Positions 7,429-8,921 of a stretch of 8,921 bases of DNA are shown one piece after another. The notes beneath the pieces were generated by a model that made no database searches, was not told the origin of the DNA, and saw only the letters and a program-made list of their open reading frames with translations. The number at the start of each line of letters is the position of its first letter. Position 1 is the first letter of the stretch. The DNA is from an uncultured Ignavibacteriales bacterium. Its GTDB lineage: Bacteria > Bacteroidota > Ignavibacteria > Ignavibacteriales > Ignavibacteriaceae. The position numbers and the translations under genes are program-made. Where the stretch lies: assembly GCA_913053915.1 (NCBI GenBank), contig CAJXGP010000053.1, positions 1 through 8,921 of the forward strand. The letters run 5' to 3'.

Positions 7429-8686
7429 ACGACACCCTCAAATGATTAGGAAAAGAAGATGTTAGCTTTAATTGTGCATTCCAATCGACATAATTATTTC
7501 TAGGACCTATGGGAAAAGCAAGCTGAGAATTTTCATATTTAAAGCCTAATAAGAAAGTTGTTCTTTTTGCATATTCACCTAAGATGGGAATAGAAGCTCC
7601 CGGAAATGGTCCGTTCAAATTACCTTCATATAATACATCCGGTTTATTAGCAAAATTATATAACGGATGCTGTGCTTTCCACAAATTAAGTTTTTGCAAA
7701 GAATCAAGCGCACGACTTGGTACAGTAGCGTCACTCCATGCCGACGGATTAGTCCAACCTTTAAAATTACGAAATTCATTAGGCACAGTTGTATCACCAA
7801 CCGGAACACCATGCATTGCATATTTACCGGCGAAGACTTTATATATCCAGGAATCCTTACTCCAAGGATTAGTACCGAAAAATCTCTTTTGATTGGAGGG
7901 CGTTATATCGGCTCTAAATGAAAACCTATACCTATCTCTTTGACCATTTTTAGTAATGATATTTACCAGTCCCGATTGAATACCACCATATTTAGCTTCA
8001 AACCCTCCGGTAATTACTTGAATTTTTTTAATAGTGGTAGCATTTAAAGCCAGATAAGAATTACCCGTACGCGGATCTCTTAAGGACATACCGTTTAGCC
8101 TTATGTCTGTTCCTCTTATAGAACCTCCACGAATACTTAATCCGTTTCCCTCAGCATTGCTCACTAATTGTACTCCTTTTATCATGCCGAGGACTTCATC
8201 TACCCTAGTGACAGGCAGTTGCTCTAATCGTTGTGGTCCAATTACTTCCTGGGTTGCACTTACATCCGGTTTGATAATTTCTTTTCTAGCAGTAACTACT
8301 ACTTGTCCAACTTCAATACTACTAGGCTCTAACCGGAAGTTAGCTATAATTGTCCTATCTTCGCCAACTTCAATGTTTTTTTTAATTTCCGCAGAATAAC
8401 CGATCATACTTGCTTTTAAATAATAAGTACCGGGAGGTACATCTAAGATAAAATAATAACCATTTGCATCTGTAGCAGCACCCATTGAATTATTTAATGG
8501 AACTGCCTTTCCGTTATTCAACACGATATGAGTAATAACAACGTTAACAGATATTAACGGTTCTCCTGTTTTCCCATCGATTACTCTCCCCCTTATTTTA
8601 CCATTCTTACCTCCATCTTTAAATTCCAGTTGTATCCCAATATCTCCTTTGATGTTTAAAGCCATACCCTTACTATTAAAACCCAT
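7385..8686 (-). pseudogene. TonB-dependent receptor, N-terminal part: carboxypeptidase-regulatory-like domain and plug
   Basis: 433 codons for the front of the receptor. Residues about 30-118 are a CarboxypepD_reg-like domain (KIRGRVIDGKTGEPLISVNV, ATDANGYYFILDVPPGTYYLK). EVGQVVVTARKE at 125-136 is a TonB-box-like transition. The plug occupies about 140-247, with SIRGGSIRGTDIRLNGM and GGFEAKYGGIQSGLVNIITK. The barrel then begins and the frame is lost after about LNGMFA, giving a foreign tail ILRRCAG and TGA. No signal peptide is present: both candidate starts (ATG at 8684-8686 and ATG at 8663-8665) give a polar N-terminus (MGFNSKGMALNIKGDIGIQLE), which cannot export an outer-membrane protein. 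A TGA nine codons upstream closes the frame. A weak GGAAG lies ten bases before the first ATG. The role would be energised uptake of a large ligand, possibly a glycan given the neighbours (inference). Confidence 0.85.
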
Positions 8687-8756
8687 TATTTTTTTTCTTC
8701 CAAAACCTCTTCAGCTCATCCTCGATCTTATCGGTATATTTTTTAATATCGGATTT
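8676..8756 (-). other. Coding-like stretch in another frame just upstream of the receptor
   Basis: On the minus strand this frame reads KSDIKKYTDKIEDELKRF, then WKKKNNGF and a stop, ending inside the receptor's first codons. It has no start codon of its own, but an ATG (8758-8760) sits one base out of frame directly before it (ATGAAAATCC). The peptide is charged and helix-like, and its codons (AAG, GAG, CTG, AGG) are richer in G than those around it. It may be the lost N-terminus of the receptor or of a removed gene, or chance. Confidence 0.25.
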
Positions 8757-8760
8757 TCAT

Positions 8761-8921
8761 ATTTAGTTTATATTATTAGATAATTGCGTAATCATACTAA
8801 AAAGGGTATAATATAAATATTATTCAGTATGTATATCTTATTAAAGAAATTTTGTTGATAAATAATATTTATGGCTCTTGCTTTTTTTTCTAGAAATACT
8901 TGGATTTATACTTCTTTTTTT
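8761..8921. other. AT-rich region upstream of the receptor operon
   Basis: No convincing ORF on either strand. The operon promoter should lie here or further right. I see AT-rich stretches that could serve as -10 elements (for example TAATAATAT on the minus strand around 8771-8781), but no matching -35, and no clear TTTG/TAnnTTTG Bacteroidota-type promoter. Confidence 0.4.

Noticed and set aside
7584..7921. Overlapping plus-strand ORFs of 84-102 codons and a 68-codon minus-strand ORF inside the receptor
   Set aside because: They lie opposite or out of frame with well-supported receptor coding sequence, have no ribosome sites, and show no recognisable protein features.
8103..8399. 98-codon plus-strand ORF
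   Set aside because: Antisense to the conserved plug and carboxypeptidase-like domains; best explained as a shadow frame.
1..8921. CRISPR array, tRNA, rRNA or transposase gene
   Set aside because: No regularly spaced short repeats, cloverleaf-like sequence, rRNA signature or transposase motif was seen on either strand.

Overview
This AT-rich window carries only minus-strand genes. It looks like part of a secretion and polysaccharide-use locus from a bacterium of the Bacteroidota/FCB group. The support is a TonB-dependent receptor with an N-terminal carboxypeptidase-regulatory-like domain, a PorV/PorQ-type outer-membrane barrel, and a secreted protein with a fibronectin-III-like region plus a C-terminal Ig-like domain of the type IX-sorting/FlgD kind. 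That mix, with no SusD-like lipoprotein next to the receptor, reminds me of Ignavibacteria or related lineages. This placement is an inference from gene style, not a measured result.

In transcription order (right to left): 8687-8921 is a non-coding, AT-rich upstream region whose last ~75 bases hold a suspicious coding-like stretch in another frame. 5563-8686 is one TonB-dependent receptor of roughly 1,035 residues, broken by a one-base frame change between 7385 and 7428, and apparently without a signal peptide. 3364-5487 encodes a 707-residue secreted protein of unknown function with FnIII-like and C-terminal sorting-type domains. 2279-3304 encodes a PorV/PorQ-family barrel. These three lie close together (75 and 59 base gaps) and look like one operon. 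After a 220-base gap, 259-2058 encodes a secreted family 9 glycoside hydrolase (cellulase-like). Two ORFs look longer from the sequence than they probably are: I move the starts of the hydrolase and the PorV-like gene to internal ATGs with Shine-Dalgarno sequences and signal peptides.

A 130-base direct repeat (1-130 and 2093-2222, 10 mismatches by eye, the first 55 bases identical) brackets the hydrolase. It covers the region just upstream of the hydrolase start and begins again at the left window edge, so the next gene to the left probably has the same leader.

Working model (inference): the FnIII/CTD protein is a type IX cargo displayed at the surface with the help of the adjacent PorV-like barrel, the TonB receptor imports a ligand, and the periplasmic or exported GH9 enzyme cuts a beta-glucan-type chain. 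The arrangement would be a SusD-less analogue of a polysaccharide utilisation locus. The receptor as written is not intact, so the locus is either decaying or carries a sequence error.
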